DNA from: Gammaproteobacteria bacterium UBA7449
GTDB lineage: Bacteria > Pseudomonadota > Gammaproteobacteria > Pseudomonadales > Pseudohongiellaceae
Direction of reading: 5' to 3'
Length of the DNA: 21,496 nucleotides
Assembly (NCBI GenBank): GCA_002477465.1
Contig: DLPV01000036.1
Span: forward strand, 22,667 to 44,162
Under the pieces are notes generated by a model that saw only the letters and a list, made by a program, of their open reading frames with translations, was not told the origin of the DNA and did not search any database. A program made the position numbers and the translations under genes. Shown in pieces: positions 14,806 to 21,496 of the stretch (position 1 is the first letter of the stretch; each line of letters starts with the position of its first letter).

Positions 14806-16974
14806 CTAAATCAAGTCTAGCGGATCAACATCCAGTGACCAGCGCGTTTGCGCTGGTGATTTTACGCGCTCCAGGGCTTGAGTGAATTGCTGCAGATAGC
14901 GCAACAGAATCGGCCTGGAACCGCACTTGATGTAGAGCTGGAACCTGTGCCTTCCCGCTTTTTTCTCCAGCGGGGCCGGCAGTGGGCCAATCAGCTCGAT
15001 AGCGGCGAAGTCTGTCTGCAATGCATTAGCCTGAGTGAGACAGTCCCGCGCAAAATTAAATCCGCGGTCTGGGAAAGTCGATTCAATTCGCAGCAGCGCC
15101 AGGTGCGCAAACGGGGGCATCTTGCTCTGAGCTCGCTCCTTTAGCAAGTCGCGGGCATAGTCCTCATAGCTTGCGTTAACCAGGTTCACCAGGGCCGGGT
15201 GCTGACTGTGGCGGGTCTGGATGATGACCTCACCAGGTTTTTCGGCGCGGCCAGCCCGGCCTGCGGTCTGCACAATGGTCTGGGCCATGTGCTCCTGACC
15301 CCTGAAGTCGGGACTGAACAGACCAATATCCGCGTCCAGTACAGCGACCAGAGTGACGTCTGGGAAGTGATGGCCTTTGGCCAGCATCTGGGTGCCAAGC
15401 AGGAGGCAGGATTCGCCTTGATTGATGCGGTCAAACAGCGCCTGAAACGCACGCTTTCCGCGAGTCGAATCGCGGTCAATTCGAAGCACCGGGGTTTTGG
15501 TAAATCGTGCTTTAAGGAAGGCCTCCAATTTTTGCGTGCCTGCACCCAGTGTCGCAAGATTGCGGGATTGACAGTCAGGACATGCCCTTGGGATTGGTGC
15601 ACGCGCTTCGCAGTGGTGGCAGCGCAGCACGGGCGGCTTGGCATGTACTGTCAGTCTGGCATTACAATTTGTGCACTCAGACGCCCAGCCGCATTGCAGG
15701 CACTGCAGAACCGGCGCAAATCCGCGTCTGTTGATAAATAGCAGTACCTGGTTGCCCTGCTGAAGATGCTTGTCAATCTTGATCAGCAGCTCCTGCGAGA
15801 TACCCTCGTCGAGTTGGCTTGCAGAGATGTCTGACAGTATCAGCCTGGGTTTGGACGCGTTGCCGGCGCGGGCGGTTAGTTTGAGGTGGGTGAATCTGCC
15901 AGCAATAGCGTTGTTGAGACTTTCGAGGCTCGGCGTGGCACTGCCCAGCACGATCGGCATAGATTCGAGCTGGGCGCGCTTGATGCCGAAGTCCCGCGCC
16001 GAGTAGCGCAGGCCATCCTGCTGCTTGAAAGAGCTGTCATGTTCCTCGTCGATAACAATCAAACCGGGACTAGCCAGCGGGGTAAATATGGCTGACCTGG
16101 TGCCAATGACGATGCCCGCCTCTCCAGAGCGGGCAATGCGCCAGGCCCGCAAGCGCTCCCGATCAGTCATGCCTGAATGCAGGGTCACGATTGGGCAGCT
16201 GAAACGGCTTTCAAAGCGACTAAGGTTTTGCGGCGTGAGACCTATCTCAGGCACCAGCAGCAAGCACTGGGCGCCAGCATCCAGCACTTTTGCCATTGCC
16301 TGCATATAGACTTCGGTCTTGCCTGAGCCGGTGACGCCATCCAGCAGGTAGCAATGAAATTCACTGCTGGCATTAATCACGTCGACTGCATCCTGCTGAC
16401 TGCTGTTCAGGCGCAAGGGCGCAGAACCAGGTTTGTTTGTTTGCGCAAGACTAACGGAGTCGACGGCGGTGATTTCGGCGCGCTCCACTAACTGCTTGTG
16501 TTCGAGTTGCCGAGCCAATGACAGTGAATAACCAGCCTGCTTGATTTGAGCCGCAGAGACCTGACCGTTGGACTCGATGAATGCATGAAGCTGCTGCTGT
16601 TTTGGGGCGCGCCTGAGAGCCGTCAGCTGATCCGGGTCCGGCGCCACTGTAGCGCGCCAGACTTCGCGAATTTCCAGGGTTGGTGCGCCGCTTCGCAGCA
16701 GCTTTGGTATCGCAGTGGCGAATACATCGCCCACGGGATGCTGATAATACTCGCTCGCCCAGATTAGCGCGCGAAACAGAGTGTCCGGCAGTACTGGCTC
16801 AGTTTCCAGATACTCGAGCGCCGGTTTGAGCTGTTTGTCTGTAAGCGCCGATTCGGCCGTGCCCTGAATGACCACTGCGATGACTTCGCGCCTGCCAAAA
16901 GGCACCCTGACACGAGTTCCCACCATGGGCGTCGGCAGATCAGCAATGGGAAGATAGTCGAATGCCCGACGCAA
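14806..16974 (-). CDS. priA: Primosomal protein N' (replication restart helicase PriA)
   Basis: PriA recognises stalled forks and D-loops and reloads the replicative helicase. The reading frame shows Walker A GVTGSGKT (213-220), DEEH (309-312), GSATPSLES, eight zinc-binding Cys (425, 428, 434, 437, 452, 455, 465, 468) and the C-terminal helicase motifs GTQMLAKGHHFPDVTLV and QTAGRAGRAEKPG. From the TTG at 16974 it has 722 residues (E. coli 732). The conserved first strand SVIRVAVPTPLRRAFDYLP begins upstream of this TTG, yet no ATG, GTG or TTG occurs in frame between it and an upstream TAG at 17086-17088. The true start is therefore probably non-canonical (for example CTG at 17031). The 3' boundary is secure. 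Confidence 0.95.
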   Translation of the reverse strand: MRRAFDYLPIADLPTPMVGTRVRVPFGRREVIAVVIQGTAESALTDKQLKPALEYLETEPVLPDTLFRALIWASEYYQHPVGDVFATAIPKLLRSGAPTLEIREVWRATVAPDPDQLTALRRAPKQQQLHAFIESNGQVSAAQIKQAGYSLSLARQLEHKQLVERAEITAVDSVSLAQTNKPGSAPLRLNSSQQDAVDVINASSEFHCYLLDGVTGSGKTEVYMQAMAKVLDAGAQCLLLVPEIGLTPQNLSRFESRFSCPIVTLHSGMTDRERLRAWRIARSGEAGIVIGTRSAIFTPLASPGLIVIDEEHDSSFKQQDGLRYSARDFGIKRAQLESMPIVLGSATPSLESLNNAIAGRFTHLKLTARAGNASKPRLILSDISASQLDEGISQELLIKIDKHLQQGNQVLLFINRRGFAPVLQCLQCGWASECTNCNARLTVHAKPPVLRCHHCEARAPIPRACPDCQSRNLATLGAGTQKLEAFLKARFTKTPVLRIDRDSTRGKRAFQALFDRINQGESCLLLGTQMLAKGHHFPDVTLVAVLDADIGLFSPDFRGQEHMAQTIVQTAGRAGRAEKPGEVIIQTRHSQHPALVNLVNASYEDYARDLLKERAQSKMPPFAHLALLRIESTFPDRGFNFARDCLTQANALQTDFAAIELIGPLPAPLEKKAGRHRFQLYIKCGSRPILLRYLQQFTQALERVKSPAQTRWSLDVDPLDLI

Positions 16975-17291
16975 GGGGGTTGGGACGGCGACTCTTATGA
17001 CTGAATTGGTAGAAGTGATGGCGAGACTCAGGATAAAGGAACGATTTCTAGGCCGGTTACCAGAACGTGGCGGAGGTGCAGCATACTAAAGCCAGTGAAC
17101 CGGCAACAAGCTCTACGTGAGTTGCGGTGCCGTCGGCAAAAGGAGCCGGGCCTCTGGCTGTTCACTGAATGACTCGATGGTCTATACTGCCGCCAGCTAC
17201 TGGCCTGCATTGTCTGGCCTGACATAGCGCAATAACAGCACGAACGACAGCAGTCCGATTTCTCGAATAGAAAACAGGGTGTAGACAATTC
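16975..17291. other. Divergent intergenic region priA / chorismate mutase
   Basis: About the last 45 to 60 bp next to priA probably encode its N-terminus (see priA). The rest holds a plausible promoter for the chorismate mutase gene and a loose inverted repeat (GCCGGTT at 17052-17058 and AACCGGC at 17098-17104, 39-base loop). Short open frames here on the minus strand look non-coding. I could not identify a priA promoter. Confidence 0.5.
17161..17188 (+). promoter_or_regulatory. Probable sigma-70 promoter for the chorismate mutase gene
   Basis: TTCACT (17161-17166) and TATACT (17183-17188) are separated by 16 bp. Both boxes are close to consensus and lie about 100 bp before the ATG. Confidence 0.5.
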
Positions 17292-17588
17292 ATGAGCGAC
17301 AATGCCATTCCAGCAGAATTACTGAGCGTGCGGGAAAAAATCGATGCCATTGATGAGCGCCTGCTGGATTTATTAGCCGAGCGCTTTCAGCTCACTCACC
17401 AGGTCGGTCTGCTAAAGGCCAACCAGCAGCTGTCTGCCCTGGACGCCACTCGCGAGGCTGAAAAACTGGCTCGCCTGGCGGATCTCAGCAGTGACCGTGA
17501 CCTAAACCCGGAACTGATCCAGGAATTGTTCAGGCGCATCATGCAGCAAGTAGTGCAAAATCACGAAAGACTCAAAGTTCAGGGTTAA
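17292..17588 (+). CDS. Stand-alone chorismate mutase, AroQ type
   Basis: This 98-residue all-alpha protein fits the AroQ chorismate mutase domain that turns chorismate into prephenate for phenylalanine and tyrosine synthesis. Residues matching the E. coli active site are visible: Arg14 (VREKID), Arg31 (AERFQL), Lys42 (LLKA), Asp51, Arg54 and Glu55. No signal peptide is present, so it is cytoplasmic. In many proteobacteria this domain is fused to prephenate dehydratase (PheA) or dehydrogenase (TyrA); here it ends with a stop codon right after the last helix and is followed by rpmE, so it is monofunctional. The ATG has a GGGTG element about 9 nt upstream. The last-helix active-site residue (Gln88 in E. 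coli) is not clearly aligned. Confidence 0.87.
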   Translation: MSDNAIPAELLSVREKIDAIDERLLDLLAERFQLTHQVGLLKANQQLSALDATREAEKLARLADLSSDRDLNPELIQELFRRIMQQVVQNHERLKVQG

Positions 17589-17601
17589 ACAGCCCCATCG
17601 T

Positions 17602-17639
17602 CTGCCAGCATTGGGCCGGGTAACGGTGCCTGCTGGCAG
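17602..17639. repeat. 9-bp perfect inverted repeat after the chorismate mutase gene
   Basis: CTGCCAGCA and TGCTGGCAG flank a GC-rich 20-base loop. It starts 13 bp after the stop codon and ends 4 bp before the -35 box of the rpmE promoter. No T-run follows, so it is at best a weak terminator. It could also be an operator near the rpmE promoter. Confidence 0.6.
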
Positions 17640-17643
17640 CCCC

Positions 17644-17671
17644 TTGCGTCTTTCGCTTTCTCTGTTAGAAT
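17644..17671 (+). promoter_or_regulatory. Sigma-70 promoter for rpmE
   Basis: TTGCGT (17644-17649) and TAGAAT (17666-17671) are 16 bp apart, followed by a GC-rich discriminator (GCGCGGCC) typical of stringently controlled ribosomal promoters. Predicted start is near 17678. Confidence 0.7.
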
Positions 17672-17677
17672 GCGCGG

Positions 17678-17804
17678 CCTCAACCCTCGCCGAGGGAGAA
17701 TCCTGAAAGCAGGTGTGGTGCATAGATGTTCATGGTTTTGAAGGCGTTATACAAGACGCTATCCAAGGCACTACGTGGCGACATCTCACTAAGAGGAAGT
17801 AACG
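17678..17804 (+). promoter_or_regulatory. rpmE 5' leader, possible L31 autoregulatory RNA
   Basis: The predicted leader is about 127 nt long and starts with a strong palindrome (CCCTCG C CGAGGG, 17684-17696). It ends in a strong ribosome-binding site (GAGGAAG, 17793-17799). Autogenous control of rpmE through its leader is known in E. coli, and L31 leader RNA motifs have been described in several phyla. I could not match this leader to a specific motif by eye. Confidence 0.4.
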
Positions 17805-18014
17805 ATGCAAGCTGATATTCATCCTAAATATGGGCCTATCAAGGCGACCTGCAGCTGCGGTAACGTGATAGAGACCCAATCAACCCTGGGCAAAGACATC
17901 CTGATTGAGGTGTGTTCCCAGTGCCACCCGTTTTACACGGGCAAGCAGAAAATCCTGGACAGTGGTGGTCGTGTAGATCGCTTTAAGAAGCGTTTCGGTA
18001 ACCGCAGGGTCTAA
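17805..18014 (+). CDS. rpmE: Large ribosomal subunit protein bL31 (zinc-binding type)
   Basis: bL31 bridges the two ribosomal subunits. The 69-residue protein has all four zinc ligands of the C+ type: Cys16, Cys18, Cys37 and Cys40 (TCSCGN ... CSQCHPFYTGKQK). Bacteria with this form often also carry a Cys-less paralogue that replaces it in zinc shortage; none is in this window. The start MQADIHPKYG has a strong ribosome-binding site. The gene is monocistronic and convergent with mrcA. Confidence 0.98.
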   Translation: MQADIHPKYGPIKATCSCGNVIETQSTLGKDILIEVCSQCHPFYTGKQKILDSGGRVDRFKKRFGNRRV

Positions 18015-18021
18015 ATGACCT

Positions 18022-18058
18022 TTTTCTGAGGTCCATACTAAACAAGGGCCTCAGAAAA
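18022..18058. repeat. 13-bp hairpin between convergent rpmE and mrcA
   Basis: Arms at 18022-18034 and 18046-18058 pair over 13 positions (one mismatch in DNA, a G-U pair in the plus-strand RNA) around an 11-base loop. The outer four pairs are T-A on the left and A-T on the right, so no U-run follows the stem in either direction. It covers the mrcA stop codon and lies 7 bp after the rpmE stop. It probably ends or protects the 3' ends of both mRNAs, although it is not a canonical terminator. Confidence 0.65.
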
Positions 18059-20423
18059 TAGTCTCGGTGGAGAGCTCCTCGCTCTCATCGCCGTCTACCT
18101 CAATTCCCGGCAGTGGCTCTGACACTGGTTCGGGCGCCAGTTCCTCTCGGAAGTACTCAAACATCGAATTTGGATCGCCTGGTGTGGCAAGCTCGCCTGT
18201 TGATTTGTCTATTAAACGGTCAACGATTCCATCGGGTCTGCTCATCATGTTTTCGGGAGCACCTGCCAGGGCCGCACGCATGAAGTCTATCCATATTGGC
18301 ACCGCTACGGTGGCGCCCTGCTCTCGCTCCCCCAGGGGTTGGGGCTGATCAAAACCGATAAAAACCGTGGTTGCGATATCGCGATTGAAGCCGGAGAACC
18401 AGAGTTCTTGCGGTCCATTAGTCGTGCCGGTTTTACCCATCAGGTCACTGCGACTCAGTTCACGCTGCACTCTATTACCACTGCCTTCTTCAACTACAGA
18501 ACGGAGCATGGAATTCATAATGAATGCCACTCTTGCATCGAGGATGCTGGGGGCCGGGTTTGCTAGCGGGGATGATTCACCCCCGGCTGCCAGGCAATTT
18601 TCGCACACCACTGCCGGTGTGGCCTGATAGAGCAAGCCATCGGCTTCGCTGACAATTTTCTCGATAAACCAGGGCTCAACCTTGTAACCACCGTTGGCGA
18701 TGGTGGCATAAGCCGTCACCATTTCCAGTGGCTGCACGTCCTGGCTGCCGAGTGCGACGGTCAGATCGTTCTGGAAATTCTGAGTCTGAAACCCAAATTT
18801 ACCAGCAAATGACAGCACTTTATCCGCACCTAACTCGTCATACAGCCGAACGGTAGGTACGTTGCGGGATTCCTTCAGCGCGTAACGCAGAGTGATTGGG
18901 CCAAGGAAGTTATTCTCGTAATTATTAGGGCGGTAGTCGCCGCGAGTGAATGGCGCATCATTAACGATACTCGAGGGTGAATAGCCGTTTTCCAGCGCAG
19001 CACCATAAACAAAGGGTTTGAAATTGGAGCCCGGCGGGCGCGGGGTCAGCACGCGATTTACCTGGTTCCAGCGGAAGTCGTAGCCGCCCACCAGTGCCAG
19101 AATCTGGCCGTTGGAGGGAGATACTGAAACCAGCGCACCCTGAATATCCGGTACCTGGCCTAGCTCCCAATGTTCTTCTCCCTGTTTGACCCTGATCAGG
19201 TCTCCGGGTTGCACAGCATCCGCTGCCGTGCTGGGGGGTGGCCATGCCTCGTTGCGGCTGCGAAACGCGTAAGCCCAGCTGATGCCGTCCCAGGGCACCT
19301 CGACTTCTTCACCATTTTTTAGCAGTGCGCGAAATGAGCGCTCTTCGATTGCCGTGACTATGGCTGGCTGCTGATTGCCATAAGTTGGAATAGGTGCCAG
19401 ATGTCCCATCCATACGGTTCTGGGGTCGGCAGACTCTGGTGGATAATTTGTATTTGTTCCCCGATAGCCGTGGCGTCGGTCATAGTAACGTTCTAGCCCG
19501 CTAACCAGCGCGCGGTTAGCAGCAAGCTGCTTGTCTCCGTCGATGCTGGTGGTGACTTCGAATCCGCGAGAATAAGTCCCCTCCGCAAATTGTTCATACA
19601 GGGTTTGCCTGACCATCTCCGCCACATAGGGTGCGGGGACTTCGATATTGCGATTGCGTCGTAGCGCGGTCACTGGTGCCGAGTTGGCAGCATTGAATTC
19701 CGCCTCGGTTATCATGTTTTCCTTCAGCATGTTCTTCAGCCGCGTCTCGCGTCTCGAAATAGCGCGCTCAGGATTGGCCAGGGGGTTACAGGTCGAAGGG
19801 CAGGGCAGCAAGGAAATCATCATGGCGGCTTCTGCAAGGGTGAGGTCGCTCGCTTCCTTACCGTAATAGACATAGGCCGCTGCGCCAATCCCATCGGCGC
19901 CGGCACCAAAATAAATGGTATTCATGTACAGGGTCAGGATCTCTTCGCGGGTCAGCTCTCGCTGAATTTGCAGGGCGAAGGGGATCTCCTTGAATTTGCG
20001 CAGGTAGACATTGTCACTGTCAAAGGACAGGTTGTTTGACAGCTGCATTGAAATGGTGCTGCCGCCACCAAGACCCTGGCCAGTCAAAAATCCATAGAAA
20101 CCGCGCATCAAACTCTGAACGTCTACCCCGGGATGGGAATAGAAGCGAACGTCTTCGGTGGCGATGAGGGCATTGGTTAGGACCTGCGGAATTTCCTCAA
20201 ACTCAACAGGGTTGCGTCGGTTGCCAATTTCGTCAATCAAACGCCCATCTGCGGTGTAGATGCGCAGGGGAGTTTCCAGCTGAACATAGCGGTAGGTTTC
20301 TGCCTCTGGCAGTAGCGGCGCCAGGTAGAGATAGGCCGCCATGGTAAGCATAGTGCCGCCGCTGAAGGCGGCAGCAAGGGCAAGAGCTAACCATTTGACA
20401 ATAGGTTTTAATCTGGCATGCAC
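18051..20423 (-). CDS. mrcA: Penicillin-binding protein 1A (bifunctional transglycosylase/transpeptidase)
   Basis: PBP1A polymerises and cross-links peptidoglycan at the inner membrane. From the chosen GTG the 790-residue protein has a membrane helix (about 11-33), the GT51 domain with catalytic Glu90 (ATEDVRFYSHPGVD) and GGSTISMQLSNN (121-131; the usual form is GGSTITQQL), an OB-like insert (about 300-430), and the transpeptidase domain with SNFK (Ser466-Lys469), SRN and KTGTT. The longest frame begins at an ATG at 20498 that is part of the -10 box of its promoter, so I chose the GTG at 20423, preceded by AGAGGT 9 nt away. CPSTC (208-212) and CENC (in the transpeptidase part) are unusual Cys pairs. 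The tail is acidic. mrcA next to pilM is the usual Pseudomonas arrangement. Confidence 0.94.
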   Translation of the reverse strand: MHARLKPIVKWLALALAAAFSGGTMLTMAAYLYLAPLLPEAETYRYVQLETPLRIYTADGRLIDEIGNRRNPVEFEEIPQVLTNALIATEDVRFYSHPGVDVQSLMRGFYGFLTGQGLGGGSTISMQLSNNLSFDSDNVYLRKFKEIPFALQIQRELTREEILTLYMNTIYFGAGADGIGAAAYVYYGKEASDLTLAEAAMMISLLPCPSTCNPLANPERAISRRETRLKNMLKENMITEAEFNAANSAPVTALRRNRNIEVPAPYVAEMVRQTLYEQFAEGTYSRGFEVTTSIDGDKQLAANRALVSGLERYYDRRHGYRGTNTNYPPESADPRTVWMGHLAPIPTYGNQQPAIVTAIEERSFRALLKNGEEVEVPWDGISWAYAFRSRNEAWPPPSTAADAVQPGDLIRVKQGEEHWELGQVPDIQGALVSVSPSNGQILALVGGYDFRWNQVNRVLTPRPPGSNFKPFVYGAALENGYSPSSIVNDAPFTRGDYRPNNYENNFLGPITLRYALKESRNVPTVRLYDELGADKVLSFAGKFGFQTQNFQNDLTVALGSQDVQPLEMVTAYATIANGGYKVEPWFIEKIVSEADGLLYQATPAVVCENCLAAGGESSPLANPAPSILDARVAFIMNSMLRSVVEEGSGNRVQRELSRSDLMGKTGTTNGPQELWFSGFNRDIATTVFIGFDQPQPLGEREQGATVAVPIWIDFMRAALAGAPENMMSRPDGIVDRLIDKSTGELATPGDPNSMFEYFREELAPEPVSEPLPGIEVDGDESEELSTETIF

Positions 20424-20496
20424 GCAGCCTGGACCTCTCGGGCAGGGTAGTTGCTGGGTTAGAATATGATGCGAGCAGAGGATTTCGCAGTCTCGC

Positions 20497-20502
20497 ATTA
20501 TA
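20497..20502 (-). promoter_or_regulatory. -10 box of the mrcA promoter
   Basis: A perfect TATAAT on the minus strand lies 74 bp upstream of the chosen mrcA start. No good -35 box is found at 15-18 bp. The box includes the ATG at 20498, which rules that codon out as a start for this transcript. Confidence 0.6.
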
Positions 20503-20970
20503 CACCCGTCTGGAGAGAAAGCCGCGAAAATGTTGGGCCCACGCGCACTAATTCAGCAATCGATTTCTGTGTGTGCCGGCTGTGAATTTGACTTGCTGGC
20601 CTCGCTGAAGGCCGGATAGGGTAAGGCTTTCGAATTAGGAAGCAGTTTACAACGTGATTTGATTCAAGGAATTGGAGTTAGGCTTGAAGCAGTTTTAAGT
20701 GATAAGGTTTTTTATGCTGAAAGCCTGATAATTAATTGAAAACTATAGCAAATTTTTTTTCGGCCGATAGCGAAAGTTAGAACCAAAAAATTTTAAGAGA
20801 ATGGGCTAAGCTTACGTAATTGTTAGTTATTCTCATAGACTATGCAGAGGTCTTTGCACTTATAAATAGGCGCCTTGGGCGCTTGTTTTGCCCTAAATGA
20901 GGGTAAGCCAGTCGAATTATGCGACGATATCAACTGGGAATCTGATGTGCTGTAAAAAAAATTAGGAAAT
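20503..20970. other. Long AT-rich gap between mrcA and the pilM remnant
   Basis: This 468-bp stretch has no convincing gene. It becomes clearly AT-rich after about 20640, with several homopolymer runs. A 29-codon frame at 20530-20619 is the only small frame with a start, and I do not recognise it. A terminator-like hairpin at 20868-20889 is the main visible structure. No clear pilM promoter is seen. Confidence 0.5.
20868..20889 (+). terminator. Terminator-like hairpin upstream of the pilM remnant
   Basis: AGGCGCC, a three-base loop and GGCGCTT pair over seven positions (one G-T) and are followed by GTTTT. No gene on the plus strand lies immediately upstream, so it would end an unrecognised short RNA or act as an attenuator before pilM. 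Confidence 0.45.
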
Positions 20971-21496
20971 ATTACTGCACTTGCCAATTTTGGTCAGAAA
21001 CCCAGTACCTTACTTGTGGTAGGCATAAGTTTGACCTCGGTAAAAATCCTGAAGATTAGCGCTGCGGTTATTCCTATCGCCTCGACAATTATGTGATTCG
21101 GGCTTTGCCGGCCAATTCGGTGGTTGAGAAGAATATCAGCGACATCGATGCGGTGGGAGAATGTATTGGTGCCGTAATTAGCATCCTGAAACCCTCCCAG
21201 AAAGATGATGCTATGGCTGTGGCTGGAAATTACGAAGACCATCGAAATGAACGCGGTGCTCACCGATTCGGAAATGGAAAACCAGATCGTGGTGGAAGCT
21301 GACCAGTACATACCGTATCCGTTGGACGAAGTCTCAATCGACTTTGAGCGCCAGGATCTGTCTGAGCGCAATCCAGAGTTGGTAGAAGTGTTGCTCGCGG
21401 CCTTCCGACGGGAAAATGTAGATACTAGGGTCACGGTCATGGAACTGAGCGGGCTCACGGCCAAGGTGGCAGAGATCGAAGCCTTTGCTATCGAGC
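20971..21496 (+). pseudogene. pilM: Type IV pilus assembly protein PilM, broken 5' part
   Basis: PilM is an actin-like cytoplasmic protein that binds PilN and anchors the type IV pilus alignment complex. PilM sequence can be read here only in three pieces. Piece 1 (20971-about 21066) reads ITALANFGQKPSTLL and VKILKIS. Piece 2 (about 21069-21227) reads YRLDNYVIRALPANSVVEKN through AVAG. Piece 3 (21229 to the edge) reads ITKTIEM, EADQYIPYPLDEVSIDF and LSGLTAKVAEIEAFAIE. The changes fit a 1-base deletion near 21066 and an 8-base deletion near 21227, which removes about three residues of the usual AVAGSAVITKTIEM. The expected start codon is ATT, 5 nt after AGGA, and the LLGVDIS motif reads LLVVGIS. 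The gene is at its usual place divergent from mrcA and continues beyond the window. It is probably non-functional unless the assembly is wrong. Confidence 0.82.

Noticed and set aside
17052..17104. Inverted repeat GCCGGTT/AACCGGC upstream of priA
   Set aside because: A 7-bp repeat with a 39-base loop is not compelling as an RNA structure or operator.
20530..20619. 29-codon open frame with a CxxC motif upstream of mrcA
   Set aside because: No ribosome-binding site and no known family; it overlaps the likely mrcA promoter region. Too little to call a gene.
1..21496. CRISPR arrays, tRNA genes, insertion sequences, prophage or defence genes
   Set aside because: None was found; apart from pilM the genes are intact housekeeping genes with similar codon use and no mobile-element signatures.

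Overview
The window is about 21.5 kb of ordinary chromosome from a gammaproteobacterium, probably a marine relative of the Cellvibrionales/Pseudomonadales. Three things point there. The gene order is broadly that of the Pseudomonas rpmE-priA-SPOR-hslVU / ubiEJB-hisIE-tatABC / typA-thiI-glnA neighbourhoods, with pilM and mrcA at one end. hisI and hisE are separate genes. HslV carries the short MEQFxG leader that I recall from Legionella-like and Cellvibrio-like bacteria. I see no phage, insertion sequence, CRISPR array, tRNA or rRNA.

Region 1 (1-608): the 5' end of a eukaryote-type (GSII) glutamine synthetase runs leftward. Its control region is of classic nitrogen type: a sigma-54 -24/-12 promoter and two NtrC-like palindromes whose centres are 31 bp apart. 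Region 2 (609-5620, + strand): thiI (tRNA 4-thiouridine/thiazole sulfur transfer), typA/bipA (ribosome-associated GTPase), a proline iminopeptidase and dtd (D-aminoacyl-tRNA deacylase). Region 3 (5738-13803, - strand): a tightly packed run hslV-hslU-DUF971-ubiE-ubiJ-ubiB-hisI-hisE-tatA-tatB-tatC. It joins a heat-shock protease, ubiquinone synthesis, two histidine-pathway steps and the Tat protein exporter. A sigma-32-type promoter lies in front of hslV, and an intrinsic terminator isolates hslVU from the upstream SPOR-domain gene. Region 4 (14068-17588): the SPOR-domain cell-division-like protein and priA on the - strand, then a stand-alone chorismate mutase on the + strand. Region 5 (17589-20502): rpmE (zinc-type L31), convergent with mrcA (PBP1A). 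Region 6 (20503-21496): a 0.5-kb gap, then pilM, which is broken here.

Most genes are intact housekeeping genes. No new multi-gene system is apparent. The points that deserve attention are: (1) a GSII enzyme at the usual glnA locus with NtrC/sigma-54 control; (2) a decayed pilM with a lost start codon, two frameshifts and a lost nucleotide-binding Asp; (3) priA, whose conserved first strand lies upstream of every canonical start codon; (4) hslV starting with TTG and encoding a six-residue leader before the catalytic Thr; (5) RNA hairpins at the typA ribosome-binding site and between tatA and tatB; (6) an mrcA promoter showing that the longest ORF start is wrong; and (7) absence of argS from its usual place between priA and the SPOR gene.
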